Below, piece after piece: positions 63,641 through 64,000 of a stretch of 64,000 nt of DNA. This stretch comes from Membranipora membranacea (taxonomy: Eukaryota; Bryozoa; Gymnolaemata; Cheilostomatida; Membraniporidae). A program made the translations under genes and the position numbers. The stretch is from contig OU612070.1 of assembly GCA_914767715.1 (NCBI GenBank), forward strand, positions 21,380,025 through 21,444,024, written 5' to 3'. The number at the start of each line of letters is the position of its first letter. Within the stretch, counting starts at the first letter, position 1. The notes under the pieces are model-generated. The model saw nothing but the letters and a program-made list of their open reading frames with translations, did no database searches and was not told the DNA's origin.

Positions 63641-63649
63641 CTAGGCAAC
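63637..63649. promoter_or_regulatory. Candidate RFX X-box
   Basis: The 13-mer GTTTCTAGGCAAC resembles the RFX X-box, two GTNRCC-type half sites in inverted orientation. The right half GGCAAC is perfect and the left half is imperfect. RFX factors drive many ciliary genes, and this site sits between the inferred DNAH6 non-coding exon (ending 63569) and a divergent plus-strand exon (63872). Placement is supportive but the motif is short, so it could be chance. Confidence 0.35.
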
Positions 63650-63871
63650 ATTACGTTATCGTCCGGTATCAGACGGAGTTCGCTTTGCCAACATTAGTAT
63701 AGTCGGAAAATGTTGATAATGTTAGTGTGATAGGAAATAGTTTGCACAGATATTTTATCTACAATTGTTTAGAGCTCAGATCGTCAATGTTTACAACAAG
63801 GTTGTCTATGCTGTGAATGGAAAAGTGAAATATAAGTTTTTACTTCACACACTACACCACAAAGTCTGGAT

Positions 63872-63907
63872 ATGGCAGCTTCATCTGGAAATGACTGGTC
63901 AGCAGAG
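63872..63907 (+). CDS. Possible first coding exon of a divergent gene
   Basis: ATG at 63872 opens a 12-codon frame, MAASSGNDWSAE, ending at a GAG/GTTAGT donor-like boundary in phase 0 after 63907. The Met-Ala-Ala-Ser start, the donor and the position head-to-head with DNAH6 suggest the first exon of another gene that continues beyond the window. No further exon is available, so the product is unknown. A longer competing open frame at 63765-63968 overlaps it but has no recognisable features. Confidence 0.35.
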
Positions 63908-64000
63908 GTTAGTTGTGAATAAAAGGAACTTTGTTTTAAGAGCATTCAGTCTTTTGCCTCTTTTTTAGACATAAATAATAATGTTAATGGTGGACAGGAG

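Noticed and set aside
1-64000. CRISPR arrays, operons, ribosome binding sites, integrons
   Set aside because: The window is eukaryotic nuclear DNA with spliced genes; nothing prokaryotic is seen.

Overview
The window is animal nuclear DNA. Genes are split into many short exons with GT-AG introns, the background is AT-rich, and the intergenic and intronic DNA carries non-LTR retrotransposon remnants, tRNA-derived repeats, palindromic transposons and microsatellites. The main gene keeps a dense intron set and reads close to its vertebrate orthologue from end to end. That suggests a slowly evolving invertebrate such as a mollusc, annelid, brachiopod, hemichordate or amphioxus; the species cannot be named from this window.

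About 51 kb (11525-62751, minus strand) is one complete gene for axonemal dynein heavy chain 6 (DNAH6), a ciliary inner-arm motor. I could place 73 coding exons with consistent phases. They sum to 12,645 nt, which is 4,214 residues plus stop. Reading from high to low coordinates they encode a lineage-specific N-terminus, tail, linker, AAA1-AAA4 with P-loops, the stalk with its microtubule-binding tip, AAA5, AAA6 and the C-terminal domain. The last two exons are separated from the rest by a 5.8-kb intron (12570-18359).

Upstream of DNAH6, 62790-64000 looks like a head-to-head promoter region. It has a probable non-coding first exon of DNAH6, an imperfect RFX-type X-box at 63637-63649, and a short divergent plus-strand first coding exon at 63872-63907.

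On the other side, 5077-7160 (plus strand) is a complete five-exon gene for a 194-residue secreted protein. It has a signal peptide, two tandem cysteine modules built from a duplicated exon pair, and a threonine/proline-rich mucin-like tail. I do not recognise the family. The flanks 1-5076 and 7161-11524 hold a degenerate reverse-transcriptase fragment, hairpins and short repeats but no convincing gene.

The most notable non-coding finding is a set of terminal-inverted-repeat elements flanked by 9-bp direct repeats. They are a 3.56-kb element with roughly 400-bp arms (13839-17395), five copies of a roughly 110-bp palindromic MITE in different DNAH6 introns, and a separate 98-bp MITE. The 9-bp target duplications and terminal inverted repeats resemble Mutator-like (MULE) elements. 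Both arms of the large element contain a tRNA-like pol III promoter pair and a degenerate minisatellite.
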